64,000 nt of DNA from Syntrophus aciditrophicus SB (GTDB lineage Bacteria; Desulfobacterota; Syntrophia; Syntrophales; Syntrophaceae). Positions 28,069-38,438 of this stretch are shown piece by piece. The notes under the pieces are model-generated. The model was not told the DNA's origin. It did no database searches and worked only from the letters and a program-made list of their open reading frames with translations. Made by a program: the position numbers and the translations under genes. Within the stretch, counting starts at the first letter, position 1. Each line of letters begins with the position of its first letter. The stretch spans positions 2,667,001-2,731,000 of the forward strand of contig NC_007759.1 in NCBI RefSeq assembly GCF_000013405.1. Reading direction: 5' to 3'.

Positions 28069-29007
28069 TCAGGCTCTGTCGTGAAAAACCCTCAAAATCC
28101 TGACGGCGGGCTGCCCCATGTCACTCACTGCCAACTGGTCCGATGCATACAGGAATCTGGCCACAGCCACCAGTCCGCCGCTCGAGGTGAGGAACTTTAC
28201 CATATCTCCATCCGCAAGGGAAGGAATATGATACTCCCGCAGAGTGCTTCCATCGGGCTGGAAGCCGTCTCGAATCCTGCCTGAAAGTTCCTCACTGATC
28301 TCGATGGCCGCCACATTCCGCAAACCGTCACTCAGGGGAATTACTCTGGACAAAAGCGTCTCTCTACCTTTTCCGTCCGCGATATCCTCAAGAGATACCG
28401 CCGTCTCCAGGGTAAAACAGCCACAGCGCAGCCTGCGCAGCACCGACATGCAGGCCCCGCAGCCCAGGCGCTCTCCGAGATCGGCGCAGAGAGTGCGAAT
28501 ATAGGTCCCCTTTGAACAGGCCACCCTGAAGGTGACGTAGGGAAGCGCAATCTCCTCCAGTATGGAAGAATAAACCTGGACGGTCCGCGGAGGCAGGGCA
28601 ATGTCGACCCCTTTCCTCGCCCAGGAGTAAAGCGGCCTCCCCTTGAACTTGACGGCCGAATAGCGGGGCGGTTCCTGGCTGATTGGACCGGTAAAGAATT
28701 GCAGGGCCTCGCGAATCCGGACCTCATCGACTTCCGGTTCCCGGCGGTCCGTAATCCGCCCCTCGATATCCATCGTTTCCGTCGTTACGCCCAACAGCAT
28801 CGTAGCCCGGTATTCCTTGTCATCCAGAGAAAGAAACTGGACCAGCTTGGTCGCCTCATTCAGGCAGAGGGGAAGCACTCCCGTGGCCAGCGGATCGAGG
28901 GTGCCGGCATGTCCGGCTTTCCGGACCCCCAGAATCCTCTTGACCTCCTGAACCACTTTTTGAGAGGTCTTTCCCGGCGATTTATCAAGGATCAGGATAC
29001 CGTCCAT
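28069..29007 (-). CDS. truB: tRNA pseudouridine-55 synthase
   Basis: 312 residues. Catalytic Asp in GHAGTLDPLATGVLP near residue 38, MLLGVTTETMDIEG near 71, the RYSAVKFKGRPLYSWAR motif near 113 and CSKGTYIRTLCADLG near 163. A C-terminal PUA-like domain covers ~230-312. It converts U55 of tRNA to pseudouridine in the T loop. It begins 4 bp after nrnA on the same strand. Confidence 0.97.
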   Translation of the reverse strand: MDGILILDKSPGKTSQKVVQEVKRILGVRKAGHAGTLDPLATGVLPLCLNEATKLVQFLSLDDKEYRATMLLGVTTETMDIEGRITDRREPEVDEVRIREALQFFTGPISQEPPRYSAVKFKGRPLYSWARKGVDIALPPRTVQVYSSILEEIALPYVTFRVACSKGTYIRTLCADLGERLGCGACMSVLRRLRCGCFTLETAVSLEDIADGKGRETLLSRVIPLSDGLRNVAAIEISEELSGRIRDGFQPDGSTLREYHIPSLADGDMVKFLTSSGGLVAVARFLYASDQLAVSDMGQPAVRILRVFHDRA

Positions 29008-29011
29008 CCAC

Positions 29012-29965
29012 TCAAAAACCGTCCTGTATCACGTCCAGAACCCTGCGCTTGACGGTCTCGAAGTCTCCCCGTATCCGGCAGGCCGACGCATTTCTGTGCC
29101 CCCCGCCGTCAAAGGCACGGGCCACACGCTCCACATCGACTTTCCCTTTGGAACGGAAGCTGACCTTGAAGCCCCCATCTTCCTGTTCACTGAAGAGGGC
29201 GGAAACCTCCACCCCTGAAATCGATCGGGGAAGGTCGACGAACCCCTCGGTGTAATCCGGGATGGCGCCAACAGCCTGCAGAACGCTCCGCCAGACCACC
29301 ATGAACCCGACCCGCCCGTCAAGATCGAAGGCAAGCGTTTCCAGCGCTCTGGCCAGCAGACGGATTTTGGCCAGCGGATTGTTCTCGTAGATTTTTTCCG
29401 ATATTTCCTGGGGATTCGCGCCCCAGCCAACGAGATTCCCGGCGGCGATCAATGTTTCCCTGCCTGTGCTTCCATAATGAAATCCCCCTGTATCGGTCAA
29501 AAGGGCCGCATACAGATTGGTTGCGATATCTCTGGAAACAGGATTCCCCTTCCGGGTGATCAATCGATAAAGTAATTCCCCCGCGGAACTCGCCCGGGGA
29601 TCGACGAAGGAAACCTCGCAGAACCTTGTGTTCGATATGTGGTGATCGATATTGACGAGCGTCCCGATGTCGGCTATCTTTTCATAACCCCTGCCCACCC
29701 GGCTCAGATCGCTGCAATCCACGATAAATGCCGCATCATAGCGACCGACTGCGGGAAGCTCATTGAGAATGACTTCACTTCCCGGCAGAAACTGGTAATT
29801 CTCCGGAGTTGCATCCTGATTGTAAATATCCGCCATTTTCCCCTGTTGACAAAGCCAGGCATAAAGAGCCAGTTCCGTTCCCAAAGCGTCGCCGTCCAGC
29901 CTTTCATGGGAAGTAATGAGAAAGCTCCGGTTGCGCTCTATGATCTCAAGTATCCGATCCATCAT
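29012..29965 (-). CDS. nrnA: DHH-family phosphoesterase (NrnA-like oligoribonuclease/pAp phosphatase)
   Basis: 317 residues. DHH motifs SHERLDGDALGTELAL near 19, VDCSDLSRVGRG near 88 and NIDHHISNT near 107 supply the Mn ligands. The DHHA1 domain ends with GGGHRNASAC near 293, which binds the substrate phosphate. Family members degrade 2-5-mer RNAs and dephosphorylate 3'-phosphoadenosine 5'-phosphate. A second Met at 29962 is an equally good start. Overlaps rbfA by 20 bp. Confidence 0.93.
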   Translation of the reverse strand: MMDRILEIIERNRSFLITSHERLDGDALGTELALYAWLCQQGKMADIYNQDATPENYQFLPGSEVILNELPAVGRYDAAFIVDCSDLSRVGRGYEKIADIGTLVNIDHHISNTRFCEVSFVDPRASSAGELLYRLITRKGNPVSRDIATNLYAALLTDTGGFHYGSTGRETLIAAGNLVGWGANPQEISEKIYENNPLAKIRLLARALETLAFDLDGRVGFMVVWRSVLQAVGAIPDYTEGFVDLPRSISGVEVSALFSEQEDGGFKVSFRSKGKVDVERVARAFDGGGHRNASACRIRGDFETVKRRVLDVIQDGF

Positions 29966-30317
29966 TCTCTTCTTCCCTGTGAATCTCGTTGATGAGCTGA
30001 TCTATTCGGCTTCCGTAGGCAAAGGAGGAATCGGGCTTGAAAATGAGATCCGGCACATAGCGCAGTTTCAATCGCTTTCCAAGTTCCTTCCTGATAAAGC
30101 CGCCGGCTTTCTGCAAACCTTCCAGGGTCTCGGGATGGCAGGAATCCTCACCCATCTCCACGAAGAAAATCCTGGCGGTGCGCAGGTCATCGCTCACCTT
30201 GACACCGGTGACCGTCAGCCTGCTGACCCGGGGATCGCGAATCCGTCGCAGCAGGATATCCGCAATCTCCATTTTCACAAGATCGGCCACCCGATCCGCC
30301 CTCTTAAACTGCGTCAT
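29946..30317 (-). CDS. rbfA: Ribosome-binding factor A
   Basis: 123 residues, type II KH fold with KMEIADILLRRIRDPRVSRLTVTGVKVS near 15-42, FFVEMGEDS and the C-terminal RYVPDLIFKPDSSF near 85. It helps 16S rRNA 5'-end maturation on the 30S subunit. The standard neighbour set (infB, rbfA, nrnA, truB) is preserved. Confidence 0.96.
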   Translation of the reverse strand: MTQFKRADRVADLVKMEIADILLRRIRDPRVSRLTVTGVKVSDDLRTARIFFVEMGEDSCHPETLEGLQKAGGFIRKELGKRLKLRYVPDLIFKPDSSFAYGSRIDQLINEIHREEENDGSDT

Positions 30318-30418
30318 TGCTATTCCCTGCGGATGGATTTTCCATCCTCATATTCTTGTTCAGATATGTTTGCTTTGACAACAATCCAGCACTTCCTGTG
30401 ATGGAAACAGGCAGAGCG

Positions 30419-30757
30419 CTAATCGTGATCATATTTCCCGCTTCGGTCTTCAAAATGAGGCATGGCATCCGAGATGGTCACAATTTCAATCCTGCTGTTC
30501 AACACCTCGGCCAGTTGGAGATCATCGATGAAAGAAAGAATATGATCGACCTTCCCATTTACATAGCGGGAATCGTTGCCCACGATGCAGAATCCGACTT
30601 TTGCCCGTTTCCAGGAGTCATTTTCACCGACCTCCGCGATGGAAACATTGAAGGTATTCCGGGTTCGCTGAAGAATTCGCTTCAGAACCCCTCTTTTTTC
30701 CTTCAGAGACCGGCTCTCTGCAATCCAGAGTTCAATCAGCCCCGACCCGATGACCAT
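30419..30757 (-). CDS. DUF503 (YlxP-like) protein
   Basis: 112 residues. The family pattern IELWIAESRSLKEKRGVLKRIL near 8-29, FNVSIAEVGENDSWKRAKVGFCIVGND near 36-62 and a C-terminal helix are present. YlxP-like proteins sit between infB and rbfA in many bacteria and are thought to assist ribosome assembly, without a proven activity. It starts 7 bp after the infB stop. Confidence 0.9.
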   Translation of the reverse strand: MVIGSGLIELWIAESRSLKEKRGVLKRILQRTRNTFNVSIAEVGENDSWKRAKVGFCIVGNDSRYVNGKVDHILSFIDDLQLAEVLNSRIEIVTISDAMPHFEDRSGKYDHD

Positions 30758-30764
30758 CGCATCC

Positions 30765-33524
30765 TTACAGTTTACGCTCTACTTTCTCGTTGATGTAGGC
30801 CTCGATCATATCGCCCATCCGGAGATCGTTGAAGCCTTCAATGCCGATCCCGCACTCAAAACCGGACAACACTTCCTTGACATCATCCTTGAAGCGCTTC
30901 AGGGAGCCGATCTTTCCATCGAAGACGACCACCCCGTCCCGCACAAGTTTGACATTGGCTTTCCGAGTCACTTTCCCGTCGATTACGAAGCTGCCCGCAA
31001 CGGTCCCCACCTTGGGAACACGGAACAGATCCCTCACTTCAGCCCGTCCCAGAACCACTTCCCGATATTCCGGTTCAAGCAGTCCTTCCATGGCCGCCCG
31101 AACATCGGCAATTACATTGTAAATGATATCATAGAGTTTGATGTCAACACCCTCAGCTTCCGCGATTTCCGCCACCCGGGCATCGGGCCGCACATTGAAA
31201 CCGATGATGATGGCGTTGGATGCCGATGCCAGCATGACATCCGTTTCCGTAATCGCTCCCGTGGAGCCATGAATCACCTTCAACTTGATATCGTCGGTGC
31301 TCAGCTTGGTGAGGGCGTCCGACAGGGCTTCCAGCGATCCCTGCACATCCGCCCGGAGGATCACGTTGAGTTCTTTCACGCCTTCCTTCATTTTTTCATA
31401 CAACTGTTCCAGGGTGATCTTGGAGGTGGCGGAAAGTTCTTTCTCCCTTTCCTTCCGCATCCAGTAATCCCCGATGCTGCGGGCCTTCTTTTCATCCTCG
31501 ACGGCATTGAATTCCGCACTGGCCTGGGGCACCCGGGAGAAGCCGATGACCTCCACAGGGGTGGCCGGTCCGGCTTCCTTGATCCGTCGCCCCTGATCGT
31601 CATTCATGGCGCGGACACGCCCATATTCTGTTTTACTGACAAAGGCATCGCCCTCATGAAGGGTGCCTTCCTGTATCAACACCGTCGCCACCGGCCCGCG
31701 TCCTCGATCCAGCCGGGCTTCAATGACCACGCCCCGGGCGGGACGATCGGGATCGGCCTTCAGTTCCAGAACATCCGCCTGCAGTAGAATCAGTTCCAGA
31801 AGCTCCTCGATGCCGATTTTCTGCTTTGCCGACACCTCGCTGAAGATGGTGTCTCCACCCCATTCTTCCGGGACAAGCTCGTACTCCGTAAGCGCCTGTT
31901 TGATACGCCCCGGATCGGCCTCCGGCTTGTCGATTTTATTGATGGCCACGATAATGGGCACTCCGGCGATTTTAGAGTGGTTGATAGCCTCCACGGTCTG
32001 ATCCATCACCCCGTCGTCCGCCGCTACAACGAGCACCACGATATCCGTGACCTGCGCGCCTCGAGCCCGCATGGCGGTAAAAGCTTCATGCCCCGGCGTG
32101 TCGAGAAACACAATTTCCCGTCCCTTGAGATTGACACGGTAGGCCCCGATGGCCTGGGTTATTCCCCCCGCTTCTCCTTCCGTGACCCGTGTTTTACGGA
32201 TTGCATCCAGCAGAGAGGTTTTGCCGTGATCCACGTGTCCCATAATCGTAACCACGGGAGCCCGGGGCTTCAGATTTTCAACGGAAGATTCGACTTTGAA
32301 CATGGATTCGTCGTACTCCATTCCCGCCGGCTCAACCTGATACTCGAATTCCGTTGCGATGAGCGACGCGGCATCGAAATCAATCGATTGATTTATGGTC
32401 GCCATCAATCCCATCCGCATGAGTTTGTTGATGACCTCTCCGGCCTTGACTCCCATCTTTTTGGCCAGATCTCCAACGGTAATGGCTTCACCAACCCGTA
32501 TTCTTCTCTTGATCGCTTTGGGAACGGTAATCTCCGTTTTCTTCATCTTGACGGGTGCCGCTTTTTTCTCTTCCTTCCAGCGAGGCGGTCTGACTGCACG
32601 TTCGATGATTTCTTCTTCTAAAGTACCGCGAAAATCCGTCTTTTCAGGACCCTTTTTGAGAACCGTCTTTTTTCTGGCAGGAATCTGCTCTCCCTTTCTC
32701 GTTTCATCCGGGAGCTTTATCTTTTTCCTGGGCTTTTCCGCCTCGGTTTTAGGCGCGCCTTTTTCCTGGGGAACGGCACGGCCTGGTGCGGCCGCGACGA
32801 CCTGTTTTCTGGCCATTTCGGGTTGCGGCGCCGGCTTTGCGGGGAATCTTGTTTCTGCAGGACGTCGGGATACCGGCGTTCTCCCTTCTTTTCTGCCGGG
32901 AACAGGTTTGCCTTGCTCTTGTACCCTCTCCGTCCTGGGAAGCGGCTTCGCTTCGCCGGGGACAGCCTTCGGCGCGGCCGCGGCTTTTTCGGGTTCAATG
33001 ACAGCTGGTTTTTTTAAGGGTTCTTCTGCAAATTTTTCAGGAGGTTGAATTTTTTCCTGTTTGAGAATTTCAGCAATCGGCGGGGCAACCGGTTCAGCAG
33101 GTTTTTCCGGAGGAGCCAGGGGTTTTTCACCTGCGGCAGGAATTTTCTTTTCAGGAACAACTGGCCGAGGTTTGACCACCTTGGCAGGCGGTGTTTCCCT
33201 GGAAGGAGCGATCTTCTCAGGAACCTCTTCCGGGAGGGCTTTTCCCATCTCTTTTTCCATTTCTACAGGGACCTTCTCCAGGACAGCTTCCTTTTCAGGA
33301 ACGCGGACAGCCCTCCGTCGAATAACCGTGGTCTTGATCCGCTGTTCAACCATCTCCCTGGAACCCCGGGCATGAAATTCTTTCGTGACACGGTCCACTT
33401 CACTGTCTTCCAGCGTTCCCGAGTGGGACTTCACGGCTATGCCGAGTTTTTCCAGCCGAGAGATAAGCTCCTTGTTGTCGATACCCAACTCCCGCGCCAA
33501 CTCGTAAACCCTTTTTTTTGACAT
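30765..33524 (-). CDS. infB: Translation initiation factor IF-2
   Basis: 919 residues from ATG 33524 ([14 protein letters not shown]), with a G-rich ribosome site. The IF-2 N domain (1-55) is followed by a long Pro/Ala/Glu/Lys-rich linker (~60-330), a second N-terminal subdomain ([18 protein letters not shown] near 342), the GTPase domain (GHVDHGKTS near 427, DTPGHEAF near 475, NKIDKPEAD near 530), then domains II-IV. The C-terminal [18 protein letters not shown] binds fMet-tRNA. It places initiator tRNA on the 30S subunit. No ylxR gene lies between nusA and infB, unlike many bacteria. Confidence 0.98.
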   Translation of the reverse strand: MSKKRVYELARELGIDNKELISRLEKLGIAVKSHSGTLEDSEVDRVTKEFHARGSREMVEQRIKTTVIRRRAVRVPEKEAVLEKVPVEMEKEMGKALPEEVPEKIAPSRETPPAKVVKPRPVVPEKKIPAAGEKPLAPPEKPAEPVAPPIAEILKQEKIQPPEKFAEEPLKKPAVIEPEKAAAAPKAVPGEAKPLPRTERVQEQGKPVPGRKEGRTPVSRRPAETRFPAKPAPQPEMARKQVVAAAPGRAVPQEKGAPKTEAEKPRKKIKLPDETRKGEQIPARKKTVLKKGPEKTDFRGTLEEEIIERAVRPPRWKEEKKAAPVKMKKTEITVPKAIKRRIRVGEAITVGDLAKKMGVKAGEVINKLMRMGLMATINQSIDFDAASLIATEFEYQVEPAGMEYDESMFKVESSVENLKPRAPVVTIMGHVDHGKTSLLDAIRKTRVTEGEAGGITQAIGAYRVNLKGREIVFLDTPGHEAFTAMRARGAQVTDIVVLVVAADDGVMDQTVEAINHSKIAGVPIIVAINKIDKPEADPGRIKQALTEYELVPEEWGGDTIFSEVSAKQKIGIEELLELILLQADVLELKADPDRPARGVVIEARLDRGRGPVATVLIQEGTLHEGDAFVSKTEYGRVRAMNDDQGRRIKEAGPATPVEVIGFSRVPQASAEFNAVEDEKKARSIGDYWMRKEREKELSATSKITLEQLYEKMKEGVKELNVILRADVQGSLEALSDALTKLSTDDIKLKVIHGSTGAITETDVMLASASNAIIIGFNVRPDARVAEIAEAEGVDIKLYDIIYNVIADVRAAMEGLLEPEYREVVLGRAEVRDLFRVPKVGTVAGSFVIDGKVTRKANVKLVRDGVVVFDGKIGSLKRFKDDVKEVLSGFECGIGIEGFNDLRMGDMIEAYINEKVERKL

Positions 33525-33703
33525 GCTTGACCCCCCCAACGCTTCTAATTTTACCCCGCAGATGTTCTTGTTCCCATCCGGATTTCCTGCTCTTTTTTTC
33601 CTGTCAGAGCACCTTCTTCACCGGCTCCCTGACTTATTTCCTCTGTATGCCCTCGTCGCCTCTGCCCTGCCGCCCTGATATCCTGTCTGATCCAGGATGG
33701 AGC

Positions 33704-34966
33704 TTACATCGTCTTTGAGGCCGCGTCCTCCTCATCGATAATTCTGCCGGCCTCTTCGATCCAGAGCGTCGCGGTCCTTTCTTCAACCCCGGGGATAGCC
33801 GACAGCATCTCCGGATCCGCCGCGGCGACCATAGCTACACTTTTGAGCCCCTTATTGAAAAGCCGTTCCGCCATCGCCTCTTCCATTCCGGGAATCTTCA
33901 GCAGGGTTCTGTAATCGGCATTTTCACTTCCGGCATCCACAGATTCGCTTTTGACATCAATTTTCCAACCGGTCAGTTTCACGGCCAGACGGACATTCTG
34001 CCCGTTCTTCCCAATCGCCAGGGACAACTGATCATCTGGAACAACCACTTCCATGGCATGCTCATTCTCGTAAACGGTAACGTGACTCACCTTCGCCGGG
34101 GAAAGGGCACTGATCACATACTGCGAAGGATCTTCGGAATAGGGAATGATATCGATTTTTTCTCCCCGCAGTTCCTGAACGACGCTCTGGACACGCGCCC
34201 CGCGCATACCGACACACGCGCCGACGGGATCAATGTCCTTGTCCTTTGTCCTGACGGCAATCTTGGCCCGCTTGCCCGGCTCCCGGGCGACACCGAGGAC
34301 TTCGATCAATCCCTCGGCAATCTCGGGAACTTCCACTTCAAAGAGGGCCTTCAGGAAATTGGGATGGGTCCGGGAAAGAATGATCTGCGGTCCTTTGGAA
34401 ACCTTCTTCACTTCGCAGATGTAACTGCGAATGCGATCCCCCCGCTTGTAAACCTCCCGGTGAATCTGCTCGGATACGGGAATCACACCTTCCGCCCGGC
34501 CCAGATTGACGATAATGCTCCCCGCTTCGAAACGCTGCACAAATCCGTTGACCAGTTCGCCCTTGCGATCCTTGTATTCATCGTAAACATTGTCCCGCTC
34601 GGCGTCCTTCACCCTTTGAACGATGATCTGTTTAGCGGTCTGAACGGCGATGCGGCCGAACGTGCTTGCATCGATCTTCATACCGAGACTGTCTCCCGGT
34701 TCAGCCTCCTCATCGAGATCCCGGTGCGCCGCCTCGATGGAAATCTGCATGTCCGGATCAACGACCTTTTCGACCACCGTTTTAAACTGGAATACCTCGA
34801 TTTCACCAAGCTCATCGTTATAATGGGCTTCGATATCCACATGAGCCCCGAGCTTTTTGCGTGCAGCCGTCAACATCGCCGTTTCAAGGGCCTCAATAAT
34901 GACACTTTTATCCAGACCTCTATCCTTACCCATCTGTTCGATCAGACGTTTAAGTTCTGGAACCAT
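33704..34966 (-). CDS. nusA: Transcription termination/antitermination factor NusA
   Basis: 420 residues. NTD with LIEQMGKDRGLDKSVIIEALE, an S1 domain (ELVNGFVQRFEAGSIIVNLGRAEGV near 137), and KH1-KH2 with GACVGMRGARVQSVVQELRGEKIDII near 252 and AIGKNGQNVRLAVKLTGW near 325. The C-terminus has one helix-hairpin-helix-like repeat (LLKIPGMEEAMAERLFNKG). It is shorter than the 495-residue E. coli protein because it lacks the full acidic-repeat region. Start ATG 34966 follows GGAGG. Confidence 0.97.
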   Translation of the reverse strand: MVPELKRLIEQMGKDRGLDKSVIIEALETAMLTAARKKLGAHVDIEAHYNDELGEIEVFQFKTVVEKVVDPDMQISIEAAHRDLDEEAEPGDSLGMKIDASTFGRIAVQTAKQIIVQRVKDAERDNVYDEYKDRKGELVNGFVQRFEAGSIIVNLGRAEGVIPVSEQIHREVYKRGDRIRSYICEVKKVSKGPQIILSRTHPNFLKALFEVEVPEIAEGLIEVLGVAREPGKRAKIAVRTKDKDIDPVGACVGMRGARVQSVVQELRGEKIDIIPYSEDPSQYVISALSPAKVSHVTVYENEHAMEVVVPDDQLSLAIGKNGQNVRLAVKLTGWKIDVKSESVDAGSENADYRTLLKIPGMEEAMAERLFNKGLKSVAMVAAADPEMLSAIPGVEERTATLWIEEAGRIIDEEDAASKTM

Positions 34967-35031
34967 TTAATTTTCCTCCACTTCTATATTCAGAACGCTT
35001 TATTGCGGTCACCTTTGCGAAATCCACTCCA

Positions 35032-35514
35032 TCAGAATCGGTAGACCAGATTCGCCTTGACAATCAGATCTCTCGGAATACGATAAAGCTTGGAAGCCAT
35101 CTCAATCACGAGTATTTTCCGGCCGTCTTCCTCGACATATTCAAGGAGCCTGCCCCGGAAATTGCGTATTCCGTCCACTTTCTGTTCCAGCCGGATGCTC
35201 ACTTCACACCCCTGATACCTGACAAAATCCTTGTCCCGGACAAGGGGCCGGTCCAGGCCTGGCGAAGACACCTCCAGCGTATACGGATCCGGAGGCAGAT
35301 CATGAACATCCAGAACATCACCGAGCTGATTGCTGATTTCCGAGCAGTCATCCAGTGTGACCCCGCCTTCCCGATCCATGTAAATCCTCACCAGCCAGCG
35401 GGTCTTCATCCGGAGACATTCGACTTCGACGAGTTCGAGGCCTTCAGATGCGATCACCGGTTCAGCCAGTTGCCAGATGTCTTCCCGGAGTTTTTTTACG
35501 AATTCGTTGACCAT
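35032..35514 (-). CDS. rimP: Ribosome maturation factor RimP
   Basis: 160 residues with the RimP features GLELVEVECLRMKTRWLVRIYMDREGGVTLDDC near 25-57, the LEVSSPGLDRPL motif near 86 and a C-terminal SH3-like domain (NFRGRLLEYVEEDGRKILVI). It assists 30S assembly. First gene of the rimP-nusA-infB operon; no convincing promoter is visible, so read-through past the tRNA terminator is possible. Confidence 0.95.
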   Translation of the reverse strand: MVNEFVKKLREDIWQLAEPVIASEGLELVEVECLRMKTRWLVRIYMDREGGVTLDDCSEISNQLGDVLDVHDLPPDPYTLEVSSPGLDRPLVRDKDFVRYQGCEVSIRLEQKVDGIRNFRGRLLEYVEEDGRKILVIEMASKLYRIPRDLIVKANLVYRF

Positions 35515-35625
35515 GCGCTCAATTGATACGTTTTTCTCTCGAAAACCACGGGAACCCGCAAGAGAAACAAACCGGCTGAAAAGGTTCCCCCCTGCGCTCC
35601 CCCAATCGTAGTTCCGGCCTTCTTG

Positions 35626-35660
35626 AGCTTATAAAACAAAAAAGTGGGCAACAGCCCACT
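35626..35660 (-). terminator. Intrinsic terminator after tRNA-Gly
   Basis: AGTGGGC and GCCCACT form a perfect 7-bp stem with a 4-base loop, followed on the minus strand by TTTTTTGTTTT. It lies ~100 bp downstream of the tRNA. Confidence 0.8.
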
Positions 35661-35757
35661 CACCAAGATTCATCAGCGATTTGCGAGGTTCGTAACACGA
35701 AAACAACGACACTGCAACAGATAAATCCTGCTCTTTCCAAAAGATTCAGTGGAAACT

Positions 35758-35832
<75 letters not shown>

Positions 35833-35859
35833 CTGCAAAATATTGGAAAAAGCGTGTTT

Positions 35860-35887
35860 ATCTTATTCAAGTGGATGTTTTTGTCAA
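35860..35887 (-). promoter_or_regulatory. Promoter of tRNA-Gly
   Basis: A consensus TTGACA (35882-35887) and TAAGAT (35860-35865) with a 16-base spacer on the minus strand, ~28 bp upstream of the tRNA 5' end. The -35 box overlaps the hisD stop codon. Confidence 0.75.
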
Positions 35888-37182
35888 GAATTTTTTCCTG
35901 CCAATCTCAGGGAAATTGAATTTCCGTGAGCATCCAGGCCCTCGAGACGTGCAAAGCGTGCCGCCTTGGGCCCATAGTCCTCCAGAACGTCCCTGCTGAA
36001 GCAAACCACGCTGATCCGCTTCACGAAGTCATAAACTCCCAGGGCCGAGGAAAAACGCGCCGTTCCTCCCGTGGGAAGCACATGGTTGGGACCGGCAATA
36101 TAGTCGCCGATAGCCTCCGGAGTGTAATGACCGAGAAAAACCGCACCGGCGTGTTTTATGCCTTCAAGAAGCTTCCAGGGATCTTCAACAATCAATTCGA
36201 GATGCTCCGGAGCGAAGCGGTTGGCCACGGTCACGGCCCCTTCCAGGTTATCCGTGACCAGTATGGCTCCGAAGGCCTCAAGGGATCGCTCGGCAATCGT
36301 GCGTCGGGGAAGGCGCTCCAGTTGGCGCTTCAGCTCGACCGACACCTCCCGGGCCAGAACCTCATCGGGCGTCACCAGGACGGCACTGGCCATTTCATCA
36401 TGCTCCGCCTGGGACAGAAGATCGGCGGCCACAAAGGCAGGCTGCGCCGTTTGATCTGCAATAATCAGGATTTCACTGGGTCCGGCGATCATATCGATGG
36501 AAACCTGTCCGAAAACCATCTTTTTGGCTGCTGCCACGTAGGCATTTCCCGGACCGACAATCTTGTCCACCCTGGGAATCGTTTCCGTACCGTAGGCCAG
36601 CGCCGCAACGGCCTGGGCTCCTCCGATCTTGAAGATGCGGCTGATGCCGCACAACTTCGCAGTGGCGGCAATCAGCGGATGGATCTGCCCTCCCCGGGAA
36701 GGATTGACCAGGATAATCTCCCCAACGCCGGCAATCTTCGCCGGAACTGCCGCCATCAGGACGGTCGAGGGATAGGAGGCCAGCCCTCCCGGCGCATAGA
36801 TTCCCACCCGTTCCAGAGGAACGATCCGCTGACCGAGGATGATGCCGGGCTCATCGGATACGGTCCAGTTTTCGGCGATCTGATGGCGATGGAAGGCTTC
36901 GATCCGCTGTGCCGCCTGCCGCATAATAGCCAGATCCGAGGCCTCCACCCGAGAGGCCGCCTCTTCCAGTTCTTTCCCGGATACGGCAACCGTCTCTGCC
37001 GTCAGGGCATAACCGTCCAGCCGCTGCGTGTAGTCAAAGAGGGCTTCATCCCCTTTCCGGGCCACGTCGTCGACGATCTTTTCGACCACTTTCCAGAGAT
37101 CTTCGTCAAAAACACGCCCCCGCTGGGTAATCCGCTGATACAATGCTTCAAAGTCAGAATCCGTCGTTCGTGCAATCCTCAT
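35884..37182 (-). CDS. hisD: Histidinol dehydrogenase
   Basis: 432 residues from ATG 37182, with GGAG five bases upstream; GTG 37188 is the alternative. Family motifs are GIYAPGGLASYPSTVLMAAVPA near 131, KIGGAQAVAALAYGTETIPRVDKIVGPGNAYVA near 195, the Zn-binding QAEHDE near 260, and the C-terminal ISVVCFSRD near 395. It oxidises L-histidinol to histidine in two NAD-dependent steps. No other his gene is nearby; the position next to murA is conserved in Deltaproteobacteria. Confidence 0.96.
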   Translation of the reverse strand: MRIARTTDSDFEALYQRITQRGRVFDEDLWKVVEKIVDDVARKGDEALFDYTQRLDGYALTAETVAVSGKELEEAASRVEASDLAIMRQAAQRIEAFHRHQIAENWTVSDEPGIILGQRIVPLERVGIYAPGGLASYPSTVLMAAVPAKIAGVGEIILVNPSRGGQIHPLIAATAKLCGISRIFKIGGAQAVAALAYGTETIPRVDKIVGPGNAYVAAAKKMVFGQVSIDMIAGPSEILIIADQTAQPAFVAADLLSQAEHDEMASAVLVTPDEVLAREVSVELKRQLERLPRRTIAERSLEAFGAILVTDNLEGAVTVANRFAPEHLELIVEDPWKLLEGIKHAGAVFLGHYTPEAIGDYIAGPNHVLPTGGTARFSSALGVYDFVKRISVVCFSRDVLEDYGPKAARFARLEGLDAHGNSISLRLAGKNS

Positions 37183-37184
37183 GA

Positions 37185-38438
37185 TCACTCCGATATTCTT
37201 CGAATTTCGGCGCCCAGTGCCGAAAATTTCTTTTCCAGTTCCTCATAACCCCGGTCAAGATGATAAACGCGCGACAACTCCGTTGTCCCGCGGGCCGCCA
37301 GACCTGCCAGTACAAGGGATGCCGACGCCCTGAGATCCGTGGCCATGACCGGAGCGCCCTTGAGGGCGCCCACGCCTTTGACGATCGCGCTGTTCCCCTG
37401 AATCTGGATGTCGGCGCCCATGCGCATCAGTTCGCCCACATGCATGAATCGATTTTCAAACACCGTTTCCGTCATTACGCTCAGCCCTTCGGCCACGGCC
37501 ATCATGGACATCATCTGCGCCTGCAGGTCCGTCGGGAAACCCGGGTGAGGCAGGGTTGTAATGTCCACGCTCCGGATCGTTCCGGTGCCTGCCGCCCGCA
37601 GCCCTCCATCGAAGGGCTCGATGGTCATGCCTGCGTCGATCAGTTTCTCGATGAGCGCATCGAGGTGGGACAGGCAGCAGCCCAGGACCCGGATGTCTCC
37701 GCCTGTGACTCCCGCAGCGATCATGTAGGTGCCCGCTTCAATCCGGTCGGGAATGATGTCGGCTTCAACGGGATGGAGGCGCTCCACCCCTTCCACGCGA
37801 ATCACATCCGTGCCGGCGCCCGAAACTTTTGCTCCCATGCCGTTCAACACTTCGGCGAGATTGACGATCTCCGGCTCTCTGGCTGCGTTCTTCAGAAGGG
37901 TCACCCCATCAGCCAGGGCGGCGGCCATCATGATGTTTTCCGTTCCACCGACCGTTGGCATGTCAAAGTACAGGTTCGCTCCTTTCAACCGCTTCGCTCT
38001 GGCCTCCACGTAGCCTTCCTTCAGAATCACCTCCGCCCCCATTTCCTGCAGGGCCTTTATATGAAGGTTGACGGGGCGGGCGCCGATGGCGCAGCCGCCG
38101 GGAAGAGATACTCGGGCAATCCCGAGCCGGGCCACAAGAGGCCCCAGAACGAGGATGGACGCCCGCATCGTTTTCACGAGGTCATAGGAAGCCTCGATAT
38201 TCGAAATCTCGCCGGCATTGAGACGGATGGTTCCCGACGTTCCTTCAATGACCACACCGAGACTCTGGAGGAGCTTCCTCGTGGTCCTGATATCCATAAG
38301 ATCCGGTATGTTGTGAAAGGTATTCCAACCCTCCGTCAGGAGTGCTGATGCCATGATGGGCAGTGCGGCGTTTTTGGCGCCGCTGATCTTCACCTCACCC
38401 CGGAGGGGTTTTCCCCCTTCGATGACGATTTTATCCAC
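37185..38438 (-). CDS. murA: UDP-N-acetylglucosamine 1-carboxyvinyltransferase
   Basis: 417 residues. [21 protein letters not shown] near 18, the catalytic Cys in [16 protein letters not shown] near 116, [14 protein letters not shown] near 142 and the [11 protein letters not shown] substrate loop near 300 are present. MurA starts peptidoglycan synthesis by transferring enolpyruvate to UDP-GlcNAc; the Cys is the fosfomycin target. It overlaps prmC by 8 bp. Confidence 0.98.

Noticed and set aside
35926-37248. 440-codon plus-strand ORF opposite hisD
   Set aside because: It is a shadow of hisD with no recognisable protein features.
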